From NCBI GenBank assembly GCA_014058105.1, contig JACGCM010002435.1, forward strand, positions 2,294,001-2,358,000: a DNA stretch of 64,000 nt, read 5' to 3'. The notes beneath the pieces are model-generated. The model made no database searches and was not told the DNA's origin. It saw only the letters and a list, made by a program, of their open reading frames with translations. Source of the DNA: Kingdonia uniflora (lineage: Eukaryota > Streptophyta > Magnoliopsida > Ranunculales > Circaeasteraceae). Positions 1-10,190 of the stretch are shown piece by piece (position 1 is the stretch's first letter; the number at the start of each line of letters is the position of its first letter). Made by a program: the position numbers and the translations under genes.

Positions 1-962
1 TACAGAGTATGAAAAACTAGTAAGAATGTCTTCCTTTAGAAAATAGAGCTTCTATTCGAATAGACTATTTTCTATTCGAATAGAGATAGAAAAATTTCTT
101 CTATTTGAATAGAGATAGAAAAATTTCTTCTATACGAATAGGATTTTGGTCTATTCGAATAACTTACCTCAGCGTGATTTCAAGCTTAGAAAAAAAATTT
201 CTATTCGAATAGAATTTTGGTCTATTCGAATAACTTACCTCAGCGTGATTTCAAAGTTTGGAAATATGTTTTTTATTCGAATATGATTCCTTTATATTCG
301 AATAACTCACTTCAGTGTGATTTCCAACTTGATCCTATTCGAATAGGATTGTCTCTATTCGAATAGAGCCCGTGTTTTCTGTTTCGTTATTTAAGACATA
401 CTTACCTTTTTTTTTTCAAATTTACTTCTTGAAAACCTATATTTTTAAGGGCTTGCTTTGATAGTGAAGAGAGATCTTCTTTGAGCGATTCAAGAAAGAA
501 TCAAATCACTCTAATCTTGAATCAATCTATTGATCAAGAAACCCTAGTCATGAATTAAAGAACTTGAGCGATTCAAGACTTGGAGCTTCGACGAGAGATT
601 GAAGCAAGGCGTTGCGAAAATATGGGATTGATTGCAAGAAGATTACTCGGAAGAGAGATGAACATGAGAGGTGCTTATTGAGTCTGTAAGTGATTAAATT
701 ATTGTAGTTCTTTTTCATATAGTAGATTGTTTAGTTGTCGGGGATTTGACAGCGACCTGTTGGTTTTTCTCCTGAGAAAGGTTTTCCCACAGGGTTAAAA
801 ATCTTTGCATGCTTCTTTAATTTCCAACTACTTGTCTGACATTAAATAATTAGATTAACTTGAATTAAGTTTATCTTAGGCCATTAATTCAGAGGAATTA
901 GGACCTGACAATTTAGACCTAAAACAATCGAGATTGATTAGTCTCAAGCTTCTAGGAATTTC
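1..962 (+). mobile_element. Partial LTR of a Sirevirus-type Copia element (sense strand)
   Basis: The sequence is the reverse complement counterpart of the LTRs at 52565-53666 and 61877-62970. It shares the palindrome-rich U3 block, the tract around 590-690 (GAAGC, TTGCGA, AAGATTACTCGG), the GGGATTTGACAGCGACCTG tract near 740 and the GTCTCAAG tract near 940. Alignment puts window base 1 about 200 bp inside a ~1.1 kb LTR, and the LTR ends at TTTCA near 962. What follows is not a tRNA primer-binding site, so this is either the 3' LTR of an element lying to the left or a solo LTR; the window cannot separate these. The short ORFs here are not genes. Confidence 0.8.
44..370. repeat. Array of 10-bp palindrome TATTCGAATA in LTR U3
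   Basis: About eleven copies, exact or one base off, of the self-complementary decamer TATTCGAATA, often inside CTATTCGAATAG. They are separated by irregular 10-40 bp spacers. Spacers such as ACTTACCTCAGCGTGATTT occur twice or more, showing that larger units were duplicated. The array lies upstream of the probable TATA region of the LTR and is a candidate transcription-factor binding cluster. Confidence 0.85.
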
Positions 963-1379
963 AGTTATTATTTACTTGGATTGTATATCTTTATATCCAT
1001 CTACGTGTTTTCTAAGTACACTAATATGGCACTGCGTAGTGCAATATCTGTCTTGTGAGCCTTTTTTTTATCATCTCCTTGTATTGTTATCCCATTTTAA
1101 GGGGAAGCTACAACAAGTTTGTACCATGCTAAGGGGAAGCTACAACAAGTTTGTAATGGTCCAGTACAACATGTAGCTAAGCAATTATTGAATGTTTTTC
1201 TCCCTTTTCCTTCAAATTGTTATATAAATATTCTCTTCTCTTTTATCTTTTTCTTTTGCCATACTTGTTTTCGTTTCTTTAGGAAAGCATATAAATACCA
1301 CTTTGAGCTTATGGGGATAAAATGTCATCATCATATTTATAATTAGTACAAATTTCTATTGTAAAGTTAAACATTATAA
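963..1379. other. Unassigned spacer with a 25-bp tandem duplication
   Basis: No coding sequence is recognised. A 25-bp unit starting AAGGGGAAGCTACAACAAG occurs at 1099-1123 and 1131-1155 (period 32). The purine-rich AAGGGGAAG core looks like a polypurine tract, so the segment may be LTR-element debris, but it cannot be assigned. Confidence 0.4.
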
Positions 1380-1463
1380 GTAGAGTGTATCAAATTCTAG
1401 AACTCCAGGAAGGATATATTCTTGAACATATATAGGAGGGTGCAAGTTCCAAAAAATCCTAAA

Positions 1464-2150
1464 AGTAACATTGACGACATTGTACACACCACAACAAAAT
1501 GGCATAGCTAAGAGGAAGAACCGCACTATTATGAATATGGTGTGAAGTATGCTGCAAACATCAAATCTTCCTAAAAGATTTTGACCTGAGATAATCTTGT
1601 GGAGCATCCAGATCCTCAACAGGAGTCTTACCATAGTTGCGAGGAACATGACACCAGAGGAGGCATGGAGCAGCAGAAATTCAAATGTGGAGCACTTACG
1701 AATCTTTAGGTGTATAGCATATGCCTATATTCTAAAAGAATGGAAAATAAAGCTCGGCAATAAAGGTCAGAAATATGTTTTTCTCGGTTATAATAGTTCA
1801 AAATCCTATAAACTCTATCATCTTACAACTGAGAAAATCATCATTAGCCATGATGTGATTTTCGACGAAGAAAATACATGGAAATTGAATGTTAAAGATG
1901 CGGGAAAGTCAATACCGATAATCTCGATGATGAAGAAAGTTATTTGCCAGCTGCAGATGCTGAAGCGTAATCACCACTCACGACTGCCAGAAGTTCAACC
2001 AACCATCTTTCAATAATGGTACGATCACAACCTATACCATCTTTCTCAAAGCCTCAAAGAAGTCGTAGGAGACCAATGTATTTAGAAGATTATGATCTAT
2101 GTAGAGTAGATCAATCAGATGATCTAACTATATAATTTGCTATATTTGCT
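1464..2150 (+). pseudogene. Copia integrase core, C-terminal part (broken)
   Basis: The reading starts in the conserved YTPQQNG-x-A-x-RKNRTI block of Copia integrases, which contains the region of the third catalytic acidic residue. It continues through MTPEEAW and the FLGY motif to the KIIISHDVIFDEE stretch that ends the integrase C-terminal region. The longest open piece is 1597-2016. In-frame stops and shifts lie at about 1540-1600 and after 2016, where a degenerate linker leads to the reverse transcriptase. The residue expected as Glu in AERKNR reads Lys here (AKRKNR), so the enzyme would be inactive. The N-terminal HHCC and first Asp region (before about 1464) are missing or unrecognisable. 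Confidence 0.85.
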
Positions 2151-2189
2151 GGAAGTGACCCAATTGGTTTCAAGGATGTTATTGATGAA

Positions 2190-2900
2190 CCAAAGTGCAG
2201 GAGGCCATGAATAACGAGATCAAAGCTATCGAGAAGAACAATACATGGGAGTTGACTAATCTCCCAGATGGATACAAGTCAATCGGTGTGAAGTGGGTAT
2301 ACAAGAGAAAGATGAATGCTAAAAGGAAAAGTCGACAAATACAAGGCAAGGTTGGTGGCTAAGGTTTATAAGCAAAAGCAAGGCGTCGACTATGAAGAGG
2401 TATTTGCTCCAGTCGCATGACACGACACTATCAGGATGATAGTTATAATGGCAGCACAAAACTTGTGGCCTACTTTTTCAGTTGGACATGAAGTCGGTAT
2501 TTTAATATGGCAAGAAACCGTATGCGTTGATCAACCACCTGCCTACGTGCAGAAATGTAGAGAGAAGAAGGTCGATTAAGGAAGGCCTTATATGGACTAA
2601 AATAGGCACCGAGAGCTCGTATAGAGGCATATTTTATGAAAACGGGGTTTTATAAGTATCCATATGAGCATAAATTTTTCATGAAACCCGAAACTGATGG
2701 AAAATTTCTAGTAGTGTGCTTATATGTGGACGAATTGATATACACTGGCAACGATCGTGCGATGTTCAAGGACTTCAAACGATCAATGATGGCAGAGTTT
2801 GAGATGTCAGATCTCGGAATGATGTACTATTTTGTTTGGGCATAGAAGTAGTTCAGTCTGATATGGGTATTTTCATATCACAGAGAAAATATGTTCAAGA
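2190..2900 (+). pseudogene. Copia reverse transcriptase (broken)
   Basis: Conserved RVT_2 blocks appear in order: [42 protein letters not shown] and EVFAPVA, then (after shifts) a YVD-motif block near 2725-2760. The active-site YVDD reads YVDE, losing the second catalytic Asp. An in-frame TGA follows the FAPVA block, and the piece at 2636-2845 ends in a stop where FLG normally follows. The palm domain between is scrambled. This is a dead copy of the polymerase domain of the preceding element, read in the same direction as the integrase and RNase H pieces. Confidence 0.85.
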
Positions 2901-3099
2901 GATTTTGAAATGGTCCCAAATGAAGGAGTACGCATGCCAATTAAAGTTGGATTGAAGCTAATGAAGGATCTTAAAGGAAAGAAGGTTGACAACACATTGT
3001 ATAAGTAGCTCGTGGAAAGTCTTATGTAGTTAACTGCGATGAAGCTAGATATTTAGCATGTTGTCAGCCTCATCAATCGATACATGGAAAATCGAACGG

Positions 3100-3688
3100 A
3101 GTTACATCTAATGCTACAAAGAGGATTCTGCAATACTTGAAAGGTACGACTAGGTTGGGAATATTTTACAAAAAATTTGAGGCTACTGATTTAATCGACT
3201 ATACTGATAATAATTATGGTAGAGATCCTGATGACAGGAAGAACGCCTCTTGGTATGCTTTTATGTTGGGATCAGGAGCGATTTCATGGTCGTAAAAGAA
3301 ACAGTTGACTACTTCTTTATTTACCACGGAAGCAGATTATATTGTTGATGTGTCATATGTATATCAAGCAATATGGTTAAGAAGAATACTGGGTGAAGTA
3401 GGGTTTCATCAAAATAGGGAAACTTCTATTTATTACGGTAATAGTTCGACAATCAAATTGTCAAAAAATCTAGTTCAACACGAGAGAACGAAGCACATTG
3501 ATGTGTGTTACCATTTCTTGCAAAATATAGTAAAAGATGAGACGATTGATCTTATTCACTGCAAAAGCAAAGATGAAGTTGCAGACATTTTTACCAAATC
3601 CCTCAAGTTAAACGCGTTTGAGGCACTTCAGAAGCTACTCAAAGTCAATTTGTTTAAGGGAGGGAGCTACAAGGAAAACTCAGCATAA
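3100..3688 (+). pseudogene. Copia RNase H and pol C-terminus
   Basis: The piece starts at the AT-x-RILQYLKGT block, continues through a YTDNNYGRDPDDRK motif (the catalytic Asp of DADWAG is replaced), a SWS-stop-KKQ site, and the open stretch 3305-3688. That stretch has TTEADYI, the HERTKHIDV motif and the DIFTKSL block typical of Copia RNase H C-termini. It ends 12 codons after the KGG tail, a normal Copia pol terminus. One stop interrupts the middle. It is the best preserved part of this element and fixes its orientation. Confidence 0.9.
3655..3668 (+). other. Purine-rich tract, possible polypurine tract
   Basis: A run of A and G (AAGGGAGGGAG) directly follows the pol terminus. A second candidate, TTTAAGGG, abuts the LTR start near 3743. 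Either could have primed plus-strand synthesis. Confidence 0.4.
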
Positions 3689-3742
3689 CAAAAGGTGGTA
3701 TGTTTACTTCATAAACTAGTGTTAACACATCTAGTTTAAGGG

Positions 3743-4060
3743 TGTGTTAGAAAATGCACATAGCACATACATGTGTAACAGAAGTAAATAAGTTAAGCTT
3801 GAGCAACCAATAGTAGTTAATAAATAGTGTGCAATAGTTGCTCATAGTTGGTGATATGGTATTGTATTGTTTAGATTATGGCTTAGCATAGCCAAAAAAA
3901 AATTATCTTGTAATGCCTATATAATGCTTGCGATATGTTGTATTTCATATCATCTCATTCCAAGTTTGATCAATAAACATTTCTTTTTTAGAGTTTAGAA
4001 CTTTATTTTAAACATTAATGTGGTTTAAGATTTCCTCGAGTTGAATGTTTTGCAGCATTC
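3743..4060 (+). repeat. 3' LTR of the 1.4-4.1 kb Copia element
   Basis: It begins TGTGTTAGAAAATG just after the purine-rich AAGGG, contains a TATA-like CTATATAATG near 3918, and runs to around 4060. There is no second LTR for comparison, so the 3' edge is approximate. TG start, length of about 0.3 kb and position after pol are all usual for a small Copia LTR. Confidence 0.65.
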
Positions 4061-4110
4061 CCGATTTTGATCACAACCTTAATTTCCCATGTATCAAAAA
4101 AGAACACGTT

Positions 4111-4362
4111 AAAGGAAACTCTGCTACCTCTTTAATGTTGGGCCAGTGGTTTGGGACCACCTCTCAGAGAGAGGAAAGAGTAGTCACGAGTTCAAAACCC
4201 AACACCGGGGGGTCATCCGCCAAGATTTATCTTGACTTAAAATGTAGCGCGTAGCTTGCAGAGGTACCATGGAATGCCCCGAGAGACTAGTTAGGAGAAT
4301 GGTGAAATAAGATAAACCCGACAAACTTTCGAATTTCATTACAAAAAAAAAAAAAAGGAAAC
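4111..4362 (+). mobile_element. tRNA-derived SINE-like element with target duplication
   Basis: The body is about 234 bp, flanked by the 9-bp direct repeat AAAGGAAAC at 4111-4119 and 4354-4362. It ends in a run of A immediately before the second repeat. Near the 5' end lie a CCAGTGGTTTGGGACC stretch and GAGTTCAAAACCC, which resemble RNA polymerase III A and B boxes (B-box consensus GGTTCRANNCC). Pol III boxes, A-tail and target duplication together are the hallmark of a retroposed SINE. The family was not identified. Confidence 0.7.
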
Positions 4363-5580
4363 CTGGTCGCCCGATCTGTGTCACAGATTTTAATTTGGCA
4401 ATCAATTTTAAATCTGGTTGTTGTTCTTTGGTTTCTAGGACTAATTTGGGCTTAAATAATGAGTATTAGGGCGTTTAGATGACTCAACCAGTCTTTATAA
4501 TAACTCGCCTTTTATTATATATTCATAGACACTCAAGTTTCGCTTAAAAGGAACCACACATCTCTAGAGATGAGTGGTCCTGATAATAGATGAGGTAAAA
4601 AAGAGAAGCCTAAATGATATTAGGTGGAAATGAGTTGGCATCTCTCTCTCTCTCTCTCTTTTCTTCATGTTGGCAAATATTTATTTTCCTCTCATCTCTC
4701 TCTTTCTCCAGTTTTAATTTTGAATGTCAGATATGGTTTTCTCACTCACTCTCTCTTTTCCTCCCTTTCTTACTCCATCTGATGTTTAGAATCTTTGGAT
4801 ACAATTTTAGGGCAAATACCTATTCTTGCTTTGGCGAGAGTTTTTGTTGCATTTTTTTAATTTTGTTTGCCGATTTAGGGTTATGACGTCTTGAAATGCT
4901 ATTTTACAAAGATTTAGAACTAGAAAGAGGAGATTCCATTATAATGGCGATGATGAGCTTTTTACTGTGGCATTTTGGTGTCGTGGCTACATTTGTAGTT
5001 GGAGCTCTCCAGATTAAAGGGTGGTGATGGAACCAAAGATGATGATCGATAAGAGAGAGAGATAAGATAAATGTTAGAGAGAGGAAACAATGGTCCCGTC
5101 TCCATTTAAATCCTGCACATTAGCTTCATATCACAATAATTGTTGCTTCTTCTCCCCATGTTGTTGTTGATGTTGTTTCCAAAAACTCGACAAACCCATG
5201 ATCAGCGATGAAAAGGGGTTGTCGAGAATCGATCATTTGTATTGTTTATGCAATTAATTTTATGGTCCATATTTGAAAACAAATGTTACAGATATAAAAA
5301 AAAATACTTGGAATAATATCAAAAGGAGATGATTAGAGTTTACCATGGAATAGTCGATTACACTATTGCCCGACAATAAATTGTCAATTACACGTGGTTA
5401 TCGACAATTTTTATTATTGATTTTACAAAGCAGTTGACAATATTTTGTATTAAAGGTAGTAACTCGTGAGGGATTTTTTTCCCGCAGTATAGCATACCTA
5501 TATCAACAATTTGCCTCTCTATGAACTTATACTTTAATTTATCTTGTTTGTTTCTTTATGCCAATCAAGGTGGATGATAA
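4363..5580. other. Non-coding spacer, pyrimidine-rich with short (TC)n
   Basis: No gene is supported. A (TC)n run lies at about 4640-4660, followed by a CT-rich stretch to 4770. AT-rich DNA with several dispersed GACAATTTATTA-type motifs lies at 5330-5450, possibly a decayed MITE, but no termini can be paired. Confidence 0.5.
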
Positions 5581-5585
5581 GTGAT

Positions 5586-5750
5586 AGTAGGGCTAAGCAC
5601 GGGTTGGTTCGGATTGGGTTTCAGCCTAAATTGAAACTGAATCGACCTGATTTGGTTCCTGAGTTTTAGACCCAAACCGAACCAAAAACTAATAGCAAAA
5701 ACCGTACCCGAACTGAAACTGCACCTAATTTCAAATCGGGTTTTCAAAAA
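5586..5750 (+). repeat. hAT-like short repeat, copy 1
   Basis: The left edge reads TAGGGCTAAGCACGGGTTGG and is followed by repeated GGTTCGG / CCGAACC-type motifs. Copies at 10809 and, inverted, at 22275 share the GAGCATGGGTC-like terminus. Termini of the form TAGGGNTGAGCA with GGTTCGGTT-rich interiors are common in plant non-autonomous hAT-like repeats. The right terminus is not resolved here. Confidence 0.5.
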
Positions 5751-6144
5751 TTTGAATAAACAAATAAAAAAAACTTTTGCAATAGGAAATCGTCCCCAAA
5801 GATCAAATCACTCTTCAATCGTTTCTACCATGAGAGCATCTCCAGCAGTGCAAAAATAAGTTTGGGTTGGGTTTATTTTGTTAAGCCAAACCTAAACTGA
5901 AACCCAACGTCTCCCGGTAGTGCAAAAATGAGTTTGGGTTGGCTGAGCTGGCATTATCAGAACTCAACTGAGTGTAAGCTCCTCACACTGAAAAATAAGT
6001 TTAGCACCCGGGCGGTAATCAGAATACCACGCGGCAATTGAAGTCCTCTTATCCATTATGGTGGGCTAAGATGAATCTGTCTACTTCTTCTATTTTTTGA
6101 GAAGAGAAGAGAACCTCTACGCTGTAAAAAAATCATCGTCCCAA

Positions 6145-7565
6145 ATGACAAACTCCATCACCAATAGTAATAATTCAACACCATTGACCCCATACTTCCA
6201 TAACCCACCTTCAACACCATTCTCTCAACATCAATCACCAAAATTCATTCCATACCTATAACACAACCAATCTTAATTCCAATTACATACCCCACTTCCG
6301 TTTACCATGTCACAAGGGGATACCTTCGGAGTACATTATCAAAATCCCTTTATACTCTTTCAACCACAACCTCTGGCATTTAGCCCGTACTATCAACACT
6401 TTCCAGTTAATCAACCTCAAGGTTTTCAACCTCCAAATTACTTTTAGAAGTACTTATTCAATGGTGAATCTACTGAGTTAAATATGGGTTCCGCAAATGC
6501 TCCAATACCTGTTGACGTTACGACGCCCGGGAAAGAAAAAGGAAAATGAAGAAATAAAGGAACACCTGCAAAACGAAGATAAAACATGCAAATGTCGGAT
6601 GACACTGAGTTTTTGAACGAGGATGATACTGAACTTTATTGGACGGGTGCGAACTTCACGTATCACGCAAGGGCGCGGGTAATGGCTTTTGTCCAGACCA
6701 TGGGGCGTACAAAAGGTTTTACTTTCTATCAATATGTCCCACATGAGGATCATTTGGGTCAACAAAATCTTAGTGGTATCCCCTTAATGCACAATATGTA
6801 AACCATAAGGGGATAGTTTCTCAAGTACAATTTTGGCACGAGAGCGGGAAAACTGATGATGATCGGGTACATTCTAATTTGTTTTAACTCAATTTAATTT
6901 ATTTTCTTGGATATACACGTTATTTATTTGTATTTAATAATTTTAGGGATTATAGGAAAATGATGCACACAAGATCTATCAAGGTATGAATGTCGGCAAT
7001 GACTTCAAACACCATGAAGCGTATAATATTTTAGCATGAGAACCGCGATAGGCTACCTAAATGATAATGGTTTGAACCATGTGGGGAATCTACCTAGAAA
7101 TATGGCATCGAGAGTATCGCCTAATTTTTCTCTAGGGAACTCAATCAGATCAAAGAACCTATTGGAGGATCCTGACGACCTAGCTACATCTCAATTCACT
7201 CCTTAAAATTCTGAATTAGATGGTTCATTGCATGAGGTTGGAGTGAGGCCCATCGGTCAAAAATTTTTTAAATCGTTACAAGAAATAAGGGCATGGATGA
7301 GGTTATTACGTCTAGCCAAAGTATGGCGACAATGCTTACAGAGATATGGTTATAGAAGAGACAAACAAAAGATGAAATGGAAACCTAAAGAAAATCAACA
7401 ATGGCAAACCAAAATGGATTTAAAACAAGCAAGGAATGATCGCAAAATCATGGATAAAGACCTGAATAATCTTTTTTGACATGTATTGCAATACTATCAG
7501 CAAAGAAAAGTTGAGGTCATGGGACATCTCAATAACAATGGCGGACCAAGTACCGCTCTAGGTTA
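6145..7565 (+). pseudogene. Harbinger ORF1 (Myb/NAM-associated-like DNA-binding protein), broken
   Basis: An ATG at 6145 opens an Asn/Pro/Gln-rich N-terminus (proline- and phenylalanine-rich around 6300-6450). The middle (6580-6800) corresponds to the trihelix/Myb-like region but is frameshifted. The clearest landmark is near 6960-7030, where the reading AHKIYQGMNVGNDFKHHEAYNIL matches the motif of the NAM-associated C-terminal domain in plant Harbinger ORF1 proteins. Next comes RPIGQK (7245) and a Met-rich, charged C-terminus (7290-7480). In known Harbinger systems ORF1 binds DNA and is needed with the transposase for mobility. Several stops make this copy inactive. Confidence 0.75.
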
Positions 7566-7869
7566 ATAAATATAATTTAACTTTGCTGAATGTTGCTTAA
7601 TTTATAAGAGCGTAGTTTACATTCTAATAATATATTCATTTGAAGAATGTACTTTGTTATTGAAGAATGTAATATTTTGAAGAAATTTTTTTTTCCGAGA
7701 ATATTGCGTTAAAACAAATACAAGATTAATGCAATATCAAATATTTTTTTAATAAAAAATCAAGAATTCATAACGTTATACGACAAGAATTATTAAATTA
7801 TACAAATTTCTAAGATAATACCTAATTATAATACTAGGAATGAAGATTTCCTTTCATGACCCATAAATG
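7566..7869. other. AT-rich intergenic segment inside the Harbinger element
   Basis: This lies between the convergent 3' ends of ORF1 and the transposase. It is strongly AT-rich with no coding signal and probably holds the two 3' untranslated regions. Confidence 0.5.
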
Positions 7870-8990
7870 CTCGATTAGATCATTATTTAATTCAAAGTAT
7901 CTTTCTCAACTTCGAATTCGATTCATTTTTACTATAAAAGCATTTATTATTCCGAGTTTGTGTACAATAGGTTCCCCTTAGATAGGTTAGGGATCCCCTG
8001 GATCATAGCCTAAGTATGATGGGAATAAACCTCGTTTCTCTTCGACGATCATATTGTGCATTATCACACACGCCTTCATAAAATTGTTCAAAACCTCAGA
8101 TTTCCATAATTTAACCAAATTTTTGACAATATTGAACTGTGATTATAAAATCCCAAACACCCATTTTACATCTTTTTGGCAACTTCCTTGTTGTTGAGCA
8201 AACAATTTTTATTTCGCTGTGACCGGATTGGAGATGGTTTGGACAAGTGTTCCTTATTTGGAATATATGTTATCCGGTAGGTAATAACCCATATCTTAAT
8301 CTTTTTTGAGAATTGTATAATTACAAGGCGAAGAGATACCATCGGCTTGGTCGGTGAAAAGATGTGATTGATATAGGACATTAATATCATTGTTAGCCCC
8401 TGGTAACCCGAAAAAAAGCATGCCAAGACCAAAGGTCGCGTGAAGCTACCGCTTCAAGAATTATAGTTGCCTTGGGGTAATGAACAGTAAATTGACAGTA
8501 CCAAGCTTAGGGATAATTTTCCATATCCAATGCATGCAATCATGGCTTTCTAACATGCTGAGAAAACCCCGTGACTCTCCTATCACTTTTAACCTTTCGA
8601 TGTCGGCCACATTTGGTGCTCGAGGATATTCATCTCCAAAATTTTCTATAACTGCAACACAAAACATTTCCATACTTAACAAGGCTGTACTTTTTTTTAT
8701 TCTCAAATACTCGTTAAAAAGATCCGCCACAACACTGTAGCTTAAGAAATGTAGTGCTACGATTATCTTTTGGTAGGGTGACAACCCAATAGTTTTTGCG
8801 CAATTGGCTTTTTGGACGAAGTAATCATTATGTGCAACAACTGCAATGAATATTTCTAAAAACATTTATTTACTCATACAAAAATGTCGTCGAAACTCTT
8901 TCGGAGTATATGCGGAAGGAGTGCTGAAGTAGTCCGGCATAACGCTGTAATATCCTAATTTATGGTCTTGCATCTTTCTTTTATCCTTAC
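7870..8990 (-). pseudogene. Harbinger DDE transposase (HARBI1-like), broken
   Basis: Reading leftwards, the N-terminal block has YFSTPSAYTPKEFRRHFCM (near 8890-8940). Then comes the open stretch 8461-8865 with ALHFLSYSVVAD, DEYLRIKKSTAL-like and FGDEYPRAPN motifs and the first catalytic Asp in HDCMHW. The second Asp block (GANNDINVL, near 8380) is present after a frameshift, followed by YYL and an AQ-rich segment. The block normally reading KDVERAFG reads KDVKWVFG near 8150, so the third catalytic Glu is replaced by Lys. The C-terminal ACVIMHNMIVEEKR motif is at about 8030-8080. Length and motif order fit the DDE_Tnp_4 family. The enzyme cannot be active. Confidence 0.9.
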
Positions 8991-9418
8991 GGCCTATGAT
9001 ACTTCTACAGTTTGTCAAAGTTTCATCATGTACTACGAGCTTCAATACATTTTAGTGCATAACAACCATTGTCATATCACAATCAAATATAAGATCGTCA
9101 AAGGAGGATAATACATTTGGAAGCTCATCAATGGATGAAAAAATAGATGATGAAGACATTTGAGGCTGTGAAGTTGAGATATTACGTAGAAGGGGAAGAA
9201 GGAACAAAGAAAGAGAAGTGTAATGGGAAGAAAAAGGAATAAAGGGAAGAAGAATGAGCCATTGTGGGAGATCAGACAATACGGCAGTCTTTTGATTTCC
9301 GAAGGATAATCAAAATACCACCGTATTCCATAAACTCCCATAACGGCTAGTTCTTCTTTTGGTTTCTTTTATTGATTGTGTGTGCGTGTATGTGTGCATG
9401 TGTTGGCTAGAGATGCTC
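8991..9418. other. Right-hand non-coding part of the Harbinger element
   Basis: Upstream region of the minus-strand transposase. It contains a purine-rich run near 9180-9250 and a TG-rich run (TGTGTGTGCG) near 9378. No further gene is seen. Confidence 0.45.
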
Positions 9419-10190
9419 TAACAATAGTCCCTCCACTTCAACTCAATAATGTTGATTTTTTTAGTTCTAATAGGGGATTCTTTAGTGGTATTTGGTTGGT
9501 ATGAAGATTGTGCCCTCGCCGCGCCCTGGCAGGAATTTGTTGATAATTCTCCTCTTTGACAACTTAACTTCGATCAGGTATAGGATGATTTCATGTCTGA
9601 TTCAGGGAGCACACGGAACTTCGATACCCTCCTATAAATTTATACAGCATGTGGAATGTACTTAAGGTCAAATATGATGAGTTTCATGAGATATGGAAGA
9701 GTATTGATAGACAGGTCAGAGGTATTCTAATAGCCTATATTTTGTGCAAAGCCAAAGATGAATGGTATGAGAAATAAAACCAGTCGCTCCTGTTCGAGAC
9801 TCCATAAGATATTTTTTACTAGAACTATGTTCCTCCTGATCTTCCTACAAATTATTGACTTTTCAACTATGGACATGATCTACTCATCCTTACTGAATGG
9901 TCTAAGTTTAATCCCTACATCAGTCGCGAACGATGAATTCGGTTTTCATTGTATCTGTTTTTAGTTTAATTTCTTGCATAAAACTACAATTTTAATAATT
10001 GTAATTGTATTTCCATTTAAATTCAGGTTAGAGCCAAAATTGATCGATAATAATTAAATTTAAAAAATAGGACATCAGGTCATGCAAGTACTTATAAAGA
10101 AAAACAAAAGTCGTACAGTACAACATATTTAAATAAAAAAATATTGTTACACACAATACAAATATTTGGCTACAAGAACACTCATCTCAA
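9419..10190. other. Unassigned spacer
   Basis: Neither strand gives a recognisable protein. The short reading at 9758-9964 has no family features. The 10000-10190 part is AT-rich. Confidence 0.5.

Larger units (their letters stand above)
1380..4060 (+). mobile_element. Decayed 5'-truncated Ty1/Copia retrotransposon
   Basis: Copia-order domains run integrase, reverse transcriptase, RNase H on the plus strand, followed by a polypurine-like tract and one LTR starting near 3743. No gag, protease, primer-binding site or 5' LTR precedes them in the window. Every domain has frameshifts or stops. The coding sequence differs from the Copia at 52.5-63 kb, so this is a different family, and the LTR at 1-962 is not its partner. 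Confidence 0.85.
5834..9418. mobile_element. PIF/Harbinger DNA transposon (degenerate, 3.6 kb)
   Basis: Terminal inverted repeats GAGCATCTCCAGC (left) and, on the opposite strand at the right, GAGCATCTCTAGC match at 12 of 13 positions and are of the type ending many plant Harbinger elements. The flanking trinucleotides TGA and TAA are one base apart, compatible with a decayed TAA/TTA duplication. Inside are a plus-strand accessory ORF and a minus-strand DDE transposase, tail to tail. The left subterminal 23-bp unit GTGCAAAAATAAGTTTGGGT is repeated near 5921. Confidence 0.85.

Noticed and set aside
44..370. Regularly repeated short palindromes resembling a CRISPR array
   Set aside because: Spacing is irregular, spacers repeat, there are no cas genes, this is plant DNA, and the block lies inside an LTR.
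934..1346. Two short plus-strand ORFs
   Set aside because: They lie across the LTR end and spacer; no family features or codon signal.
5330..5460. Possible MITE with GACAATTTATTA motifs, also loosely similar to 37170-37260
   Set aside because: No paired termini or target duplication could be identified; similarity too weak to call.
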